Origin: Acidobacteriota bacterium
Lineage (GTDB): Bacteria > Acidobacteriota > Vicinamibacteria > Vicinamibacterales > UBA8438
Direction: 5' to 3'
Assembly: GCA_002712885.1 (NCBI GenBank)
Contig: PAUN01000072.1
Location: forward strand, 1 to 32,355
Length of the DNA stretch: 32,355 bases
The notes beneath the pieces were generated by a model. It made no database searches, had not been told where the DNA came from, and worked only from the letters and a program-made list of their open reading frames with translations. Positions 31,874-32,355 of the stretch are shown in pieces; the first letter of the stretch is position 1, and each line of letters begins with the position of its first letter. Both the position numbers and the translations under genes were made by a program.

Positions 31874-32355
31874 ATGGCCGCTACCGACACGGACACTTCC
31901 ACTGATTCCCTGGGCCCACTCCTGGAGCCCGCCTCGATCGCCATCATCGGCGCCTCGAACGACCCCACGCGTATCGGCGGGCGGCCACTGCTCTACACGC
32001 GAGACGCGGGATTCGCAGGCCCCATCTATCCGGTCAACCCGAATCGCGACAGCGTCCAGGGCCTCCCGTCCTTCGCCAGCATCGGCGAGGTGCCGGGCCC
32101 GGTCGACACCGCCATCATCGCGGTCCCGGCCCCAGCCGTGGTCGAGACCACCGAAGCGTGCGCCGCCGCCGGGGTGAAGGCCGTCATTATTTTCAGCGCC
32201 GGGTTCGCTGAAATGGGCGACGACGGCCGACGCCACCAGACCGCGATCGGCCAGATCGCGCGCTCGACCGGGATGCGGATCGTCGGACCGAACTGTCTGG
32301 GCGTCTACAACGCGAATCACGGTTTCTTCGGCACGTTCACGTCGACCTTCGAGGC
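31874..32355 (+). CDS. Acyl-CoA synthetase (NDP-forming) type, CoA-binding domain; cut by window edge
   Basis: ATG 31874 opens a frame of 160 codons that runs off the right edge without a stop. It encodes a Rossmann-type CoA-binding domain: LLEPASIAIIGASNDPTRIG (about 17-36), GPIYPVNPNRDSVQGLPSF, DTAIIAVPAPAVVETTEACA, GVKAVIIFSAGFAEMG and MRIVGPNCLGVYN. This is the start of the acetate-CoA ligase (ADP-forming)/Pat-type acyl-CoA synthetase family; whether an ATP-grasp or acetyltransferase domain follows cannot be seen. It lies 91 nt after moaA on the same strand with its own candidate promoter. Confidence 0.9.
   Translation, partial: MAATDTDTSTDSLGPLLEPASIAIIGASNDPTRIGGRPLLYTRDAGFAGPIYPVNPNRDSVQGLPSFASIGEVPGPVDTAIIAVPAPAVVETTEACAAAGVKAVIIFSAGFAEMGDDGRRHQTAIGQIARSTGMRIVGPNCLGVYNANHGFFGTFTSTFE

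Noticed and set aside
1-32355. CRISPR arrays, rRNA genes, replication origin
   Set aside because: No regularly spaced direct repeats, rRNA signatures, or DnaA-box clusters with AT-rich DNA were seen.

Overview
This is a GC-rich bacterial chromosome segment with about 28 protein genes, one tRNA and very short intergenic gaps. Two features suggest an Acidobacteriota lineage, perhaps Vicinamibacteria: a VWFA-domain protein of the type typical of Acidobacteria (about 5.6-6.6 kb), and a secreted PQQ beta-propeller dehydrogenase at the left. The taxonomic call is inference; no rRNA is present.

Left end (1-3.4 kb): the C-terminal part of an IS6-family transposase runs in from the edge and stops beside the 3' end of a PQQ dehydrogenase gene. 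That dehydrogenase carries the Asp+2 signature of lanthanide-dependent enzymes. Next come a 450-bp gene-poor stretch with a phage small-terminase fragment, a tRNA-Val(CAC), and two small membrane or envelope-type proteins (DUF948-like and YtxH-like). From 3.5 to 12.8 kb lie uvrB, the VWFA protein, a DHH phosphoesterase with an extra N-terminal domain, a patatin-like protein that lacks the catalytic Ser, greA, an SpoU/TrmH-type RNA methyltransferase, rarA and a 56-residue membrane protein.

From about 30.7 kb down to 12.9 kb almost everything is on the minus strand in one long housekeeping run: gamma-carbonic anhydrase, hisS, aspS, phoH, ybeY, corC-like, era, mgtE, recO, glyQ, glyS, ppdK, mutL. 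It joins translation (three aminoacyl-tRNA synthetases, ribosome maturation by YbeY and Era) with DNA repair (RecO, MutL) and magnesium homeostasis. On the right edge moaA and the start of an acyl-CoA synthetase-type gene run on the plus strand. Several genes here have a -10-like hexamer only 7-9 nt before the start codon, which suggests leaderless mRNAs.

The most unusual content is a set of intercistronic palindromic elements: 12481-12639 (rarA/small ORF), 19754-19910 (glyQ/glyS), 26914-27022 (aspS/phoH) and, less certainly, 30047-30155 (carbonic anhydrase/hisS). The first three share a core: a GGCG/GAGGA block, an apical hairpin and a CAACG block. Three of the four are flanked by TA. Removing them with one TA copy recreates tight gene junctions (TAGTG, TAA-CC-ATG, TAATG). 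In the first three, every stem mismatch I checked is a G-U wobble on the strand carrying the core motif, whichever way the host genes run. This looks like a MITE-like mobile element with a conserved folded RNA or single-stranded DNA form. I do not recognise a named family.
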